A DNA stretch of 64,000 bases from Leptospira ilyithenensis. Its GTDB lineage: Bacteria > Spirochaetota > Leptospiria > Leptospirales > Leptospiraceae. Location: the NCBI RefSeq assembly GCF_004771005.1, contig NZ_RQHV01000007.1, forward strand, positions 97,269 through 161,268, in the 5' to 3' direction. Made by a program: the position numbers and the translations under genes. The notes beneath the pieces were generated by a model. It was given only the letters and a program-made list of their open reading frames with translations. It ran no database searches and had not been told where the DNA came from. This document shows, one piece after another, positions 27,825-36,906 of this stretch; position 1 is the stretch's first letter; each line of letters starts with the position of its first letter.

Positions 27825-30800
27825 ATGAACCAACGAGGGATATTTTTATTAGTACTTACCCTCTCTTTTCTGCCAGTTGGTTGTTCAAAAAAGTCCAAAT
27901 CGATGCCTTTTTGGTTTTTACTTGGTTCAGGTGGAGCGGGCAACGCAGCAGATTCTGCCTCAGGAGCCACTCCTGCCGATTCCAATGGGGTTTCTCTTCC
28001 CGCGTCCAGTGATTCTACCGTTCCCTCTTCTTCCGGGGGAGTCCCTGAAAATCAGGCACAACAGGAAGTTCCGACTTCAGGCCCGGCTAAAATTACAGGT
28101 GTTATCCGACCTGTCGTTTCAGGTTCCACTGCTACGGACGTATGCGGGCAACCCGGGGCACCTTCCGCTCCCAATTGTTTGGATTTAACATTAATTAGTA
28201 TTAGAATTGAAGTTGCAAATGGAAATTCATACAGCTTAGTCGCTTCTTCCAATGCGGAAGCGGATGGCAGTTTTGTCATCGATGTGGATAATCTTCCCAA
28301 TAATAATTATAGGGTTTTGATCAATACCGGCAACGGTTTGAATTACAGTTACCAGGATTTTTCCTTTGTTTTCGATCCTACACAAAACGGTTTTACCTTA
28401 GTGGATGTAGGGGACTTGAAAGCGGAAAGACTCTACTATACATCGGGTCAGGCACAGATCACAGGATCTATTTCCACTCCTGGCTTTTCCGGGGACGGAG
28501 TGACCGTTCCCAGCGGACCTCTTGTCGATATAACTGTTGTTTTACGGGATGGTGAAAATAATCTTGTAGGAACTACTACAACTGCGGGAGACGGGACTTT
28601 TTCCTTTAGCATTCCCAACCTGCCTAATGGAAATTATACGATCGAATACCAAGGTTCCTCCGTTACCTCAAACGGCCAGCCGTTCGCAAATAATTCGGAA
28701 ACCATTCACTTTACATTCCAAGGAACCAACCCTTCTGTTACGACTGTTGTGGCTTTGGGAGAAACAACCCTTCCTTGGATGGCGGCAACGGATAGCAGTC
28801 TTACCTTAAACGGATCGGTGATAGGCAGTGCGGTTTCCGGAGATTCCGTAACCGCATTTACGATTAAAATCAAAAACGAGCAGGGCGCCGTTGTTGACTC
28901 TACAAATCGTTCCGGTAATGGATCCTTTCAATTGACTGCATCGGGATTGCCCAATGGAGTTTATTATATTGAAGTCTCCGCAAACAATTTTTTCACAGTA
29001 TCTCAATCCTTTTTGTTCACAGCGGCACCGGATGGAGGCATGAAAAATATAACTCTGCCTTCTCCTATCGGAATCATTGCCCGTCCTTCCAATGTGGTTG
29101 GTTATGTAAGAGACGGAAATTCAAATCACATTCCCGGTTCTGCGATCAACTTCAAACCGGACAGGACGCAAGCTCCTTCCAATTTGGTATATCTGACCGG
29201 CGATCCCCTGATCGGAAATGCCGCCAAACTTTGGATTGTTGAATCTCTTTCCGCAGTTGCAGCAGTGAATTGTGCTATAAACCCTTCCGGTTCTCCCTCT
29301 ATTTGTTCCTGCGCGATTGCTCCGACAATATCCTGTTTGGTGGCAGTACAGGGAGCCGGTCCTTGGAATTATTCCACTTGGGGCAACAAAGTTTACGAAG
29401 TCCGTCCTTCCGACAACCAAGTGTATTTTAGCGCAGTAGCGGGAAAATGGGCATATTATATTTCCGCTCCCGGTTTTGAAAACTGGTGTGGTGGAAATTC
29501 TTCACCTTGTTCTTCCAATCCGCAAACGATTACCCTCAATGGAAACGACCATAACGCAGGTAATGTGTCAATGACTTCGATCACAAACAGATCGCAGATT
29601 TCTGGAACAATTGTTGTGAGAGATACCGCACCTACCAATCCGAGCTTGTATTCCAATCAAACAGGACTCTTTGCGGTTCTTTTGGGAAATACTACAGCAA
29701 GCGGACAGCCGCTTGCTCATATCGCAGTGACTTCCGGAGGAAGTTTTGCTTTTAACGGTTTTTCTTATGTGGTTACACTTCCTGCCGGTTTGGCTTCGGA
29801 TACGGATCGGGTCGGCTATGCTTTGCAGACTTTGAAAACAGGCGGAGCCAGCACTCTTGCGGGTGCGGATTCGATTGCAGTTGATAACGATCAAAATGCA
29901 TCGATTGATGTGATTGCAGCCAACCAATACTATTTCCGTCAGTCCTCCTATCAACTTGTGATAGTGGATACTGTCGTATCTTCACCTAGAGCCAGTTATC
30001 TGGCGGCTACTTCGTTGAGTGTTGACAATTCCAACGTAGCAACCAACCAGTATGCTTCGACACCTGTCACATTCACAGTGAACGGAACAGCGGTTCATAA
30101 TGTTCGGGCAACTCTTTCCGGAACTGTAACCGATGCCATTTCCACGGGAGTGGTGAGCGGTGCCACTTTAACTTTAGGTAGATTTGATTCAGGAAACTTT
30201 GTCGCCGATGTTAGACGGGACTGTTCCGGTGGATTTGTAAATGATTCCTGTACGGTAGCTGCGGTTCGAACTGCGGGACAGGATCAGGTGATCGGATCGG
30301 TTACTTCTCAATCAAACGGCAGTTATGCTTTCTCGTTTGTTCCGCAGGGAACTTACACCATTCGTGTGGAAAAAAACGGGATCGTCACCTACTTCCCTGT
30401 GGAAGTGGGAAGCGGAGGAGGAACTGTTTCCGTAAATACTCCTGTGATCACAAGTGACGGGAAAGGCCATCTTTCCGGGTCTGTTCGCACACCCGGAGGA
30501 TTTGCATTTTCGGGAACTTATTCTCTTGAGATTGTTGATCCGAATGCGGGAATCATTCGTCCTACGACAGGAGTTCAACCTGCATCCATTGCAACAGGAG
30601 CGACTACGTTTTCGAATGCAAACCAATATACCATTTTCAATATCAATGCGGGTAGATGGAAAGTTCGGTTCGTAGCAAGCGGTTACAAAACCGTAGAAGG
30701 AATCGTGGATATCCAAGCGGACGCAACAACCAATTTTGATATCATTACCTTTGTCCCGGGAACCCAAACTCCAGGTGCCATCTCTGGAAGAGCTTTGTCG

Positions 30801-31547
30801 GCTTTGTACAATACGGGAGTTTGTGATCTAACGGCTCGTATACGACCGGGAGTCAACGTGAAATCCGGTTCATATGCGATTGATGCCAATGGAACGACGA
30901 TTCCTTCCGTAAAAACGGCAACTGACGGATCTTATGCGATTCCGAATGTTCCTCCCGGAAACTATACTTTGGAAGCAACCGGTTCGGGAAAAAGAGGGAA
31001 TTGTACAAGTTCCGTGGAAGCTTATTCTACAACCTTCCGCACAGTCATTGCCGCAGGAACGGAAACACCTTCCAATCAGAATATCTTAGTCTCACCGGTG
31101 CTTGGAGATTCCGAGATGAGAGTTGTTTTATCTTGGGGAGCAAAACCCAAAGATTTGGATTCCCATTTGCAATACAGCGCAACCAATAGCGGAAGCAGAA
31201 TCGTATGGAACAGGAAAGCCCCTCTCGGTGCAGGCAATGGAGAACTGGATTATGATATCACTACGGGATACGGGCCGGAAACGATTTCCTTAAAAGGGGC
31301 AATTTGGTCGCAAGACGTACGTTATTACAGTATTTACAACTGGTCGGGAGAGGCCAATATGGGTGTTTCCGGCGCCACCATACGGGTGTTTAAGGGAAGT
31401 ATCGGGGAAGTAAGAAATTATGCGATCAGTCCGAATCATTCCAACAGATGGTGGAAGATCTTTTGTATCGGTGCCGATAAAAACATCACGGATGTAGGAA
31501 CTTCCAATTGTAATGCTTCGGGGTTTTTGGAACGATCAATGTATTGA
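27825..31547 (+). CDS. Large repeat lipoprotein with carboxypeptidase-regulatory-like modules
   Basis: The start is the ATG at 27825, seven bases after GAGGGG, giving 1240 residues. A signal peptide ends in a lipobox (LPVGC), followed by a Gly/Ala/Ser-rich linker. The body has repeated beta-sandwich modules of the carboxypeptidase-regulatory or CNA-B type, each with a DGSF or DGSY turn and an N-LPNGNY or PPGNYTLE strand. The C-terminal 150 residues match the YfaP/DUF2135 type (LSWGAKPKDLDSHLQY, ITTGYGPETISL). It is surely surface or periplasmic and elongated; adhesion is a guess. A strong terminator follows. Confidence 0.85.
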   Translation: MNQRGIFLLVLTLSFLPVGCSKKSKSMPFWFLLGSGGAGNAADSASGATPADSNGVSLPASSDSTVPSSSGGVPENQAQQEVPTSGPAKITGVIRPVVSGSTATDVCGQPGAPSAPNCLDLTLISIRIEVANGNSYSLVASSNAEADGSFVIDVDNLPNNNYRVLINTGNGLNYSYQDFSFVFDPTQNGFTLVDVGDLKAERLYYTSGQAQITGSISTPGFSGDGVTVPSGPLVDITVVLRDGENNLVGTTTTAGDGTFSFSIPNLPNGNYTIEYQGSSVTSNGQPFANNSETIHFTFQGTNPSVTTVVALGETTLPWMAATDSSLTLNGSVIGSAVSGDSVTAFTIKIKNEQGAVVDSTNRSGNGSFQLTASGLPNGVYYIEVSANNFFTVSQSFLFTAAPDGGMKNITLPSPIGIIARPSNVVGYVRDGNSNHIPGSAINFKPDRTQAPSNLVYLTGDPLIGNAAKLWIVESLSAVAAVNCAINPSGSPSICSCAIAPTISCLVAVQGAGPWNYSTWGNKVYEVRPSDNQVYFSAVAGKWAYYISAPGFENWCGGNSSPCSSNPQTITLNGNDHNAGNVSMTSITNRSQISGTIVVRDTAPTNPSLYSNQTGLFAVLLGNTTASGQPLAHIAVTSGGSFAFNGFSYVVTLPAGLASDTDRVGYALQTLKTGGASTLAGADSIAVDNDQNASIDVIAANQYYFRQSSYQLVIVDTVVSSPRASYLAATSLSVDNSNVATNQYASTPVTFTVNGTAVHNVRATLSGTVTDAISTGVVSGATLTLGRFDSGNFVADVRRDCSGGFVNDSCTVAAVRTAGQDQVIGSVTSQSNGSYAFSFVPQGTYTIRVEKNGIVTYFPVEVGSGGGTVSVNTPVITSDGKGHLSGSVRTPGGFAFSGTYSLEIVDPNAGIIRPTTGVQPASIATGATTFSNANQYTIFNINAGRWKVRFVASGYKTVEGIVDIQADATTNFDIITFVPGTQTPGAISGRALSALYNTGVCDLTARIRPGVNVKSGSYAIDANGTTIPSVKTATDGSYAIPNVPPGNYTLEATGSGKRGNCTSSVEAYSTTFRTVIAAGTETPSNQNILVSPVLGDSEMRVVLSWGAKPKDLDSHLQYSATNSGSRIVWNRKAPLGAGNGELDYDITTGYGPETISLKGAIWSQDVRYYSIYNWSGEANMGVSGATIRVFKGSIGEVRNYAISPNHSNRWWKIFCIGADKNITDVGTSNCNASGFLERSMY

Positions 31548-31586
31548 TCAAATCACTGTTATTTGGCTAGCTTAGAGATTCTTAAT

Positions 31587-31618
31587 ACCAGAGGGGTTAT
31601 TTCCCTCTGGTTTTTTTT
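31587..31618 (+). terminator. Rho-independent terminator after the repeat lipoprotein
   Basis: Arms ACCAGAGGG and CCCTCTGGT with a seven-base loop are followed by eight T. Confidence 0.92.
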
Positions 31619-31655
31619 GTACTTTTGATTTTTGAGAGTCGATTTCGAAAGTCTT

Positions 31656-32438
31656 CTATTTGAAACTGGTTGAGTATTGACCGTTGTTCACGGCCACATC
31701 CAGGTTGAGATCGTACAATTCACTCAAATGTTTTGCAGTGAGTACATCCTCTTTTTTACCGTAATTTAATATCTTTCCTTCTTTCAAAAGCAGAACCGAA
31801 GAAAAATCCTTTGGTATTTCTTCCAAACGATGGGTAATTAAGATTCTGGTTAGACCGGGATTTTCCTTTTTGATTTTCGAAATGCTCCCGTTCAATTCGA
31901 AACGCGCAGTAACATCGAGAGCCGCAGCAGGTTCGTCCAGGATCAGAATTTCTTTTCCTTTACCGAGTGCTCGCAGCAAGAGGACTTTAGATTTTTCACC
32001 TGAAGATAGAGTCGAGTAAGTTTGTTTTGCCTTATGAGTAAGGTTGAGCAGAGAAAGTCTTTCTGTTGTTTTTGCTTTCTCTTCATCCGTTGGGTCGTTG
32101 TACAGACCTAAGGTGGAATAGAATCCTGTCAAAATCATCTCTTCTACCGTAAGGGATTTTTGTAATAATTGTTCTTGGTGGGAAGGTTGTACGATTCCGA
32201 TTTTGGTTTGGATCGGTTTCAGCGCGGTTGTTCCGTATTCTTCGTTCAATACGAAAACGGAGCCGGTCGTCGGCCAAAGATAACCAAACAACAGATTGAT
32301 GAGAGTCGTTTTGCCCGCACCGTTTCGGCCGAGTATGACAAGAGACTCTGCCTTGGGAACGGAAAAAGAGATATCGTCCAAGATACAGTTTCCATTTCGA
32401 AAAAAGGAAACATGGGAGAATCGAAGGAAATTATCCAT
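31656..32438 (-). CDS. ABC transporter ATP-binding protein
   Basis: The 260-residue ATPase has Walker A GRNGAGKTT, signature LSSGEKSK (a variant of LSGGQ), Walker B EILILDEPA and the H-loop His in ITHR. It resembles stand-alone ATPases of the ModF/YlmA kind. No permease or binding protein is adjacent, so the transported substrate is unknown. Its start overlaps the end of the HDOD gene by eight bases, which implies coupling. Confidence 0.88.
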   Translation of the reverse strand: MDNFLRFSHVSFFRNGNCILDDISFSVPKAESLVILGRNGAGKTTLINLLFGYLWPTTGSVFVLNEEYGTTALKPIQTKIGIVQPSHQEQLLQKSLTVEEMILTGFYSTLGLYNDPTDEEKAKTTERLSLLNLTHKAKQTYSTLSSGEKSKVLLLRALGKGKEILILDEPAAALDVTARFELNGSISKIKKENPGLTRILITHRLEEIPKDFSSVLLLKEGKILNYGKKEDVLTAKHLSELYDLNLDVAVNNGQYSTSFK

Positions 32439-33903
32439 TCGATTTTTTGTATAGCGTTTCTACTTTTTTGACTTTTTCCGAAAAGATTTCCAAACTGTCC
32501 AAATTAAATTTTGCGAGTAGGTTTTTGTCGATGGCATAAAAACCTTTTTTCTGTTCTTGGAAGTCACACATCATATTTGCCATGTAAATGATTTCCACCA
32601 AATCGCGTAAATCGACCGGAGCCATAAAAGGTTTGTGATGGTACTCAATGGCAACACGAAGATCTGACGGGAATTCCCATTTTTCCGCAAGTAGTCCGCC
32701 TAACTGAGGATGGCTGAGACCGATGGACATCTCTTCCAAAAGGGTGGAGTTTCCCGAGTCGGAACCTCTTTGATAGGTTTCTATCTTTTTGAAGAAGGCC
32801 CGATCCACAGATAATAATACGAATTTTCCTATGTCATGTAACAAGGCACTGACGGCAATCGTATCTGCAATTTTATTTCCATGCAGGTGATCCGTAGCAA
32901 GGAATCTTGCATAATAACTGCAACGATTGGAATGTTCCCAAACATCCTGCATTTTTCCGTATTGACCATCCATGATTTTACGAACGCCGGAAACATAGAG
33001 AAGGTTGCGAAGGTTTTTTAAACCTACAACCTTGATGGCTTGCAAAATGGAATTCACCTGACTACGATTAGCAAAAAATGCGGAATTGGAAAGTTTTAAA
33101 AGATCTGCGGCTAGTGAGGGATTTTTTTCGATTTCTGCTGAAATCATATTCAAATCCGCATCAGGGTTGTTGCAAAGCTGGATGACTTTTGTCAAAGAAT
33201 GAGGGAGGGGAGGTAATCCTTCTATTTCATTCAAAACTTTGGTTTTGAGAGTCGTTGTAATTTCTACCGCAGAAGTCACATCAGGCACTGATAGCGTAGC
33301 TCTTGTTAGTTTGTCATTCGTGTGAATTCTGAATTTATCCGAGCCTATACCCGAATTTTTAAGTAATAATTGAATGAGTACGATTCCAAGTCCCGCTGAT
33401 TCCTGACTATCGGATACGTCTGAAAAAGCATCTGCAAGATCGTTGTAATTTTTAGCGACTTCGATCCGTTTGTTGATCCTTGCTAATTCTTCCTGAGTGA
33501 TGGGTGCGTTGTTTTCCACTGCAAAATGAATGCTGTTGCCATCCACTTTGATAAGAAGTCCGATATAATAATTTCCACCATCCAAATGCGCCAATTGTTC
33601 ATTCCAACGGAGAATGATATTTTCTTGGAATCTTTCCATACCCTTGATATAATCGTTCGGATTTTGGATGTCCAATTTTTCACGTAAAAAATAGTCCCGT
33701 TTTGCGTTGGCCTTGTTCGCATTCATCAGAAGTTCTTTTAAAACGGTAAAAACGACTTCTACCAAATACAGTTTGTCCATGTAGCCCATAACATGAACCA
33801 AAAGGGCGTAAATTTCCTGGTTTTGTTCTTCTGTAACGAAGTAATAATGAAGCCTTGATTCTTTGGTTGTCTCTAGTTGAGAGATGATTTCCTGAAAATT
33901 CAC
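32431..33903 (-). CDS. HDOD-domain protein with N-terminal histidine-kinase-like ATPase domain
   Basis: The 490-residue protein has two parts. Residues about 1-225 resemble a GHKL ATPase: an N-box-like ELLMNANKANAKRDY and a G-box-like ESAGLGIVLIQLLL, but no HisKA or H-box. Residues about 230-490 form an HDOD domain, with LPPLPHSLTKVIQLCNNPDA, ILQAIKVVGLKNLRN and the HD-like ALLHDIGKFVLL with SHPQLGGLLAEKWEFP. HDOD proteins are usually signalling outputs that lack phosphodiesterase activity. The combination suggests a nucleotide-responsive regulator. It is coupled to an ABC ATPase downstream. Confidence 0.85.
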   Translation of the reverse strand: MNFQEIISQLETTKESRLHYYFVTEEQNQEIYALLVHVMGYMDKLYLVEVVFTVLKELLMNANKANAKRDYFLREKLDIQNPNDYIKGMERFQENIILRWNEQLAHLDGGNYYIGLLIKVDGNSIHFAVENNAPITQEELARINKRIEVAKNYNDLADAFSDVSDSQESAGLGIVLIQLLLKNSGIGSDKFRIHTNDKLTRATLSVPDVTSAVEITTTLKTKVLNEIEGLPPLPHSLTKVIQLCNNPDADLNMISAEIEKNPSLAADLLKLSNSAFFANRSQVNSILQAIKVVGLKNLRNLLYVSGVRKIMDGQYGKMQDVWEHSNRCSYYARFLATDHLHGNKIADTIAVSALLHDIGKFVLLSVDRAFFKKIETYQRGSDSGNSTLLEEMSIGLSHPQLGGLLAEKWEFPSDLRVAIEYHHKPFMAPVDLRDLVEIIYMANMMCDFQEQKKGFYAIDKNLLAKFNLDSLEIFSEKVKKVETLYKKSNG

Positions 33904-34026
33904 TGTTCTTTACTTATCCCAGTAACACCCTTTTTGAATACGTTTTGGTGCTTTGCGTTATTTTTTTCACGGGGGCGAGGATTTGTCCCAGCCCTTTGGT
34001 ATCATGGTTTCTATAAGGAGATCTTT

Positions 34027-34245
34027 ATGAAAGCACATTTAGATGGAAAAGGAAAGAATGAGGTATCGGGTTCTTTGGATCTGGAAAATCTACATACATT
34101 GATGGAGGAAAGATTGGAAAGGATTCTGGCTGAAATTTCGCAAAAGAAGCCTGGGAGGAAAATAGTTTATATCCCTACAATGCCTGCTAACAAAGAGAAA
34201 GCAGAATGGAATTTGAGTGAAATCCCTATACTATTCGGGGCTTAA
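34027..34245 (+). CDS. Small hypothetical protein, 72 residues
   Basis: An AAGGAG lies six bases before the ATG at 34027, a textbook ribosome-binding site. The product begins MKAHLDGKGKNEVSG and has a short amphipathic helix (ENLHTLMEERLERILAEI) followed by a basic segment. The frame is open further upstream, but that part reads as non-coding. It is convergent with the DUF115 gene, the stops overlapping by four bases. No family recognised. Confidence 0.7.
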   Translation: MKAHLDGKGKNEVSGSLDLENLHTLMEERLERILAEISQKKPGRKIVYIPTMPANKEKAEWNLSEIPILFGA

Positions 34246-35597
34246 ATCAACTTCCAGCGTTTTAAAGTAGAGATAGAAATTGAATCGGGAAATTCTTGGA
34301 AAGCCTTTTCCCACAACCAGGAATCTATTGCGGGAATCCCCCGAAAACTTCGGATCCACCATTCCTTATGCTCGGAAGAGGTGTGAACAACGGTCGGTTC
34401 TTTTTTCGTAACGGATTTATATTCTTCCATAGAAATAACTTTTAGGTCATTATCTTTTTTCCAAATCGACTCCCAGGCGATTTTGTTTTTGCCTTTTCTT
34501 TCTTTTCCGTAAATTCCAGTTTGTAATTTTTCCAAAGGATTTCTTCTAGTTACCATAGGCAAACGATAACTTTCATAACCGGTTCCTCTGCAATGCGATT
34601 TGCCCTGTTCTTCCTTAAAACCAACTCCAACTAATATAAGTTTATCTGCTCCGCCTTCCTTTGCAAAAGACAAAGCCATTCCTGCCAGATTCAGACTTGG
34701 ATTTTTCAAATACGGCCAATCCGATTTTTCGGATTTCGGATCTTTTTTCTTTTCCCACATAAACTGAATTAGTTGGTCAAAAGGGTGGTTGGTGTTGATC
34801 AGATAAACCGGATTCGTTAAGGAAAATAAATAGGAATTTGCGCCAAGCCAGGTAAGGATGGGAATCGTATTCGGAATAGACGGCAAAAAGTGGAATAAGG
34901 TTCCGCGACCCGGATCTAAAGAGAGAATCGCATCGGGAATGATTTTTTTTGCGAGTAGAAATTGAATATTTGTATCTGCTGCGATCAAAACACATCGGGA
35001 TCTTTCTTGTGGCAGATTTTCCCATTCCGATTCCAGGGAAGGACTCGCTCCTAAAAAAAATACATCTTTGTCTTTTAGATTCAAACCTTGGATCCATTCC
35101 CGTTTGGAAATGTTCGTTTCCGAACTGAGTTTCAGATTTTTTAAATAATTTCCAGTCCATAGTTTTTGAAAATGGGATTTGGTGGAACGGTTTACGGAAG
35201 ATCCGCTTTCACTTTTTTGCAGAAGAAAACTTTTGAATCGGGCAATCTCATCTTCCGCATGACGGGCATAATATGGAAACGGATGGATCTCATATCTTAT
35301 TTGCGGTCTGCCGATTTCGATTTGAAAGGATTCCAATATTTCTTTTGCCTCTTCGGTTACGAGATCGGGAGGAAGAAGGCGGAATTTGATATTTTGTTCG
35401 GTAAGTTTCTCTGCGATTTGATTCCAAAGTGTTTGAAAAGCAGGGTCCGAGTGAATTTCCGGAAAAGGCTCCCAAAAGAGTAAAAATGGAAAATGGATTT
35501 TGGATTCGAGTAAGGACTCTATGTGATGCAAAGCACCGAGACCGATCAAACAGGCTAAGGAATTTTCGTTAGGAGAGAGAGATTGGACAAATCGCAA
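34242..35597 (-). CDS. DUF115/MptE-like protein
   Basis: From a TTG at 35597 the protein has 451 residues. The central domain has DVFFLGASPSLESEWE, VLIAADTNIQFLLAK, PDAILSLDPG and LILVGVGFKEEQG, typical of DUF115 (6-hydroxymethylpterin diphosphokinase MptE-like), a fold shared with Maf flagellin glycosyltransferases. The same frame continues upstream with clear family sequence (FIHSRFDPQKEG) to about 35699 but has no ATG, GTG or TTG there, so the annotated start is probably too short. An ATC at 35699 is preceded by AAGGA nine bases away. Its biochemical role in spirochaetes is unknown. Confidence 0.8.
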   Translation of the reverse strand: MRFVQSLSPNENSLACLIGLGALHHIESLLESKIHFPFLLFWEPFPEIHSDPAFQTLWNQIAEKLTEQNIKFRLLPPDLVTEEAKEILESFQIEIGRPQIRYEIHPFPYYARHAEDEIARFKSFLLQKSESGSSVNRSTKSHFQKLWTGNYLKNLKLSSETNISKREWIQGLNLKDKDVFFLGASPSLESEWENLPQERSRCVLIAADTNIQFLLAKKIIPDAILSLDPGRGTLFHFLPSIPNTIPILTWLGANSYLFSLTNPVYLINTNHPFDQLIQFMWEKKKDPKSEKSDWPYLKNPSLNLAGMALSFAKEGGADKLILVGVGFKEEQGKSHCRGTGYESYRLPMVTRRNPLEKLQTGIYGKERKGKNKIAWESIWKKDNDLKVISMEEYKSVTKKEPTVVHTSSEHKEWWIRSFRGIPAIDSWLWEKAFQEFPDSISISTLKRWKLI

Positions 35598-35704
35598 TCC
35601 TTCCTTTTGGGGATCGAATCGCGAATGTATAAATGTATTTTGTTCGGGGTGAAAGAAATTTAGAAGTTTGTGATTTTCAAAGATAGCTTGGAAAGCGATG
35701 GCTT

Positions 35705-36178
35705 CTAGTCCTTATCTTCTTCCTCATCGTCATCATCGTCCGAATCATCATCCTCTTCGTCATCATCGTCGTCCGAATCATCATCGTCATCGAAGTCATC
35801 ACCGAATTCATCTTCCTCTCCATCCAATGCTTCCGGTTTGCGAGCTTCTTCTTCGGGAATGAAATCTTCTTCGATGTCTTCTTCCGCATGAGGCGCAACG
35901 GAACTTGTCAGAGTAGAGGTAACCCCTGCAATTTTGTCTTTTTCGGCTTGGAGTTTTTCGCGTTCTTCTTTAGAGAGATATTTCCATTGAACTAAATCAT
36001 TTGTAAGAGCATAAAGTGCTTGTACTGTGAGCTTTCTATTTTTAAGTTTCTTAGGGAGAGTGATTTTGTCGATTTTGTCGATCACTCCAAAGCCAGCGAC
36101 ACAGGTTTCGTATTTTTTTTCACGGCATAATTCAATTAAGGATACGATATCAAAGTCTTCTTTGTTGGATTGGCTCAT
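35705..36178 (-). CDS. Protein with long Asp/Glu tail
   Basis: Starting from the ATG at 36178 (MSQSNKED) the product has 157 residues. The first 65 residues are an ordered domain with two Cys (ELCREKKYETCVAGFG). The last 35 residues are almost purely Asp, Glu and Ser, encoded by imperfect GAT/GAC repeats. An acidic tail after a small domain is reminiscent of the RNA polymerase delta subunit, but the N-terminal domain does not clearly match. Probably cytoplasmic and nucleic-acid- or protein-binding; function unknown. Confidence 0.75.
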   Translation of the reverse strand: MSQSNKEDFDIVSLIELCREKKYETCVAGFGVIDKIDKITLPKKLKNRKLTVQALYALTNDLVQWKYLSKEEREKLQAEKDKIAGVTSTLTSSVAPHAEEDIEEDFIPEEEARKPEALDGEEDEFGDDFDDDDDSDDDDDEEDDDSDDDDDEEEDKD

Positions 36179-36224
36179 TTTTTTATGATTCCCCAGAGAT
36201 AGGAGTGGAATGTTAAACCAGTCT

Positions 36225-36300
36225 GGGAGCGCAAGCTCCCGTGTCAAGGGGAATCTTGGAGAAAACAGGCTTTACAGCCTACCTCCTGGAGACAGAATAG
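36225..36300. promoter_or_regulatory. Multi-hairpin region between divergent genes
   Basis: GGGAGC and GCTCCC close a GCAA tetraloop (36225-36240). AGGCT and AGCCT pair around TTAC (36267-36280), and CTCC/GGAG follow. The region is the leader of the gene at 36319 or lies within the promoter of the acidic-tail gene. A structured leader is possible; no known riboswitch was recognised. Confidence 0.4.
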
Positions 36301-36318
36301 GACGGAAAAGATCTTAGA

Positions 36319-36906
36319 ATGGGACAAATATCCTTCCCCGCCTTCCTAATCACCTTCTTATTTCTCGGGTTCTGTGCTCCCACCAAATCTTCCTATTTCG
36401 GGGAAGAAAACTGGGTCGCAACCACGAGTGACGGCACAGAAATCAAATTCTCCCAATTGGAAAAAGAACAATTGGCTCTGAACGTCTATGCCCCCAACTG
36501 TGCCCCTTGCCAAAGGGAAGTTCCCACATTAAATTACCTTTCTCAGGAAATTGAGACCAAATTTCCTACAAAAGCAATCTATATGGTAGTGGATCCTTAT
36601 CAGATTGTTCCCGATTTACCAGCTGACGCGAGTTGGGGGGAAGCTTTTTCCAAAGCCAAAAAAGTCATGGAAAAAGAAAAATCGGATTATAAGATACAGA
36701 TTCCTATTTTATTTATGAAACATCCCTTTACCATTATCCCCAATTCCCTAGTGAGCGGAACACCCGAAACATTATTATTCGAAACCAGACCTCTGCGGTT
36801 GTATTATAATTTCATAGGTTCCATCTCGGAAGAATCCAAACAGGAAGAAATTGAAAAAGATCTGAAAGTTGCCTTCTTTCGTCATCAGTTCGGGATGGGT
36901 TTATGA
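36319..36906 (+). CDS. Thioredoxin-like (TlpA-type) lipoprotein
   Basis: The 195-residue protein has a signal peptide with lipobox (LFLGFC). The thioredoxin-like fold carries a CxxC active site in NVYAPNCAPCQREVP, followed by a helix and PILFMKHPFT with the cis-Pro region. It is likely a periplasmic thiol reductase or oxidase anchored to the membrane, of the TlpA/ResA type. It overlaps the amidotransferase gene by four bases. Confidence 0.85.
   Translation: MGQISFPAFLITFLFLGFCAPTKSSYFGEENWVATTSDGTEIKFSQLEKEQLALNVYAPNCAPCQREVPTLNYLSQEIETKFPTKAIYMVVDPYQIVPDLPADASWGEAFSKAKKVMEKEKSDYKIQIPILFMKHPFTIIPNSLVSGTPETLLFETRPLRLYYNFIGSISEESKQEEIEKDLKVAFFRHQFGMGL

Noticed and set aside
35697..35715. Frameshift fusion of the acidic-tail protein into the DUF115 gene
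   Set aside because: A TAA closes the DUF115 frame just before the junction and no slippery sequence is present.
35705..35810. GAT/GAC repeats as a CRISPR or satellite array
   Set aside because: They are in-frame Asp/Glu codons without spacers.
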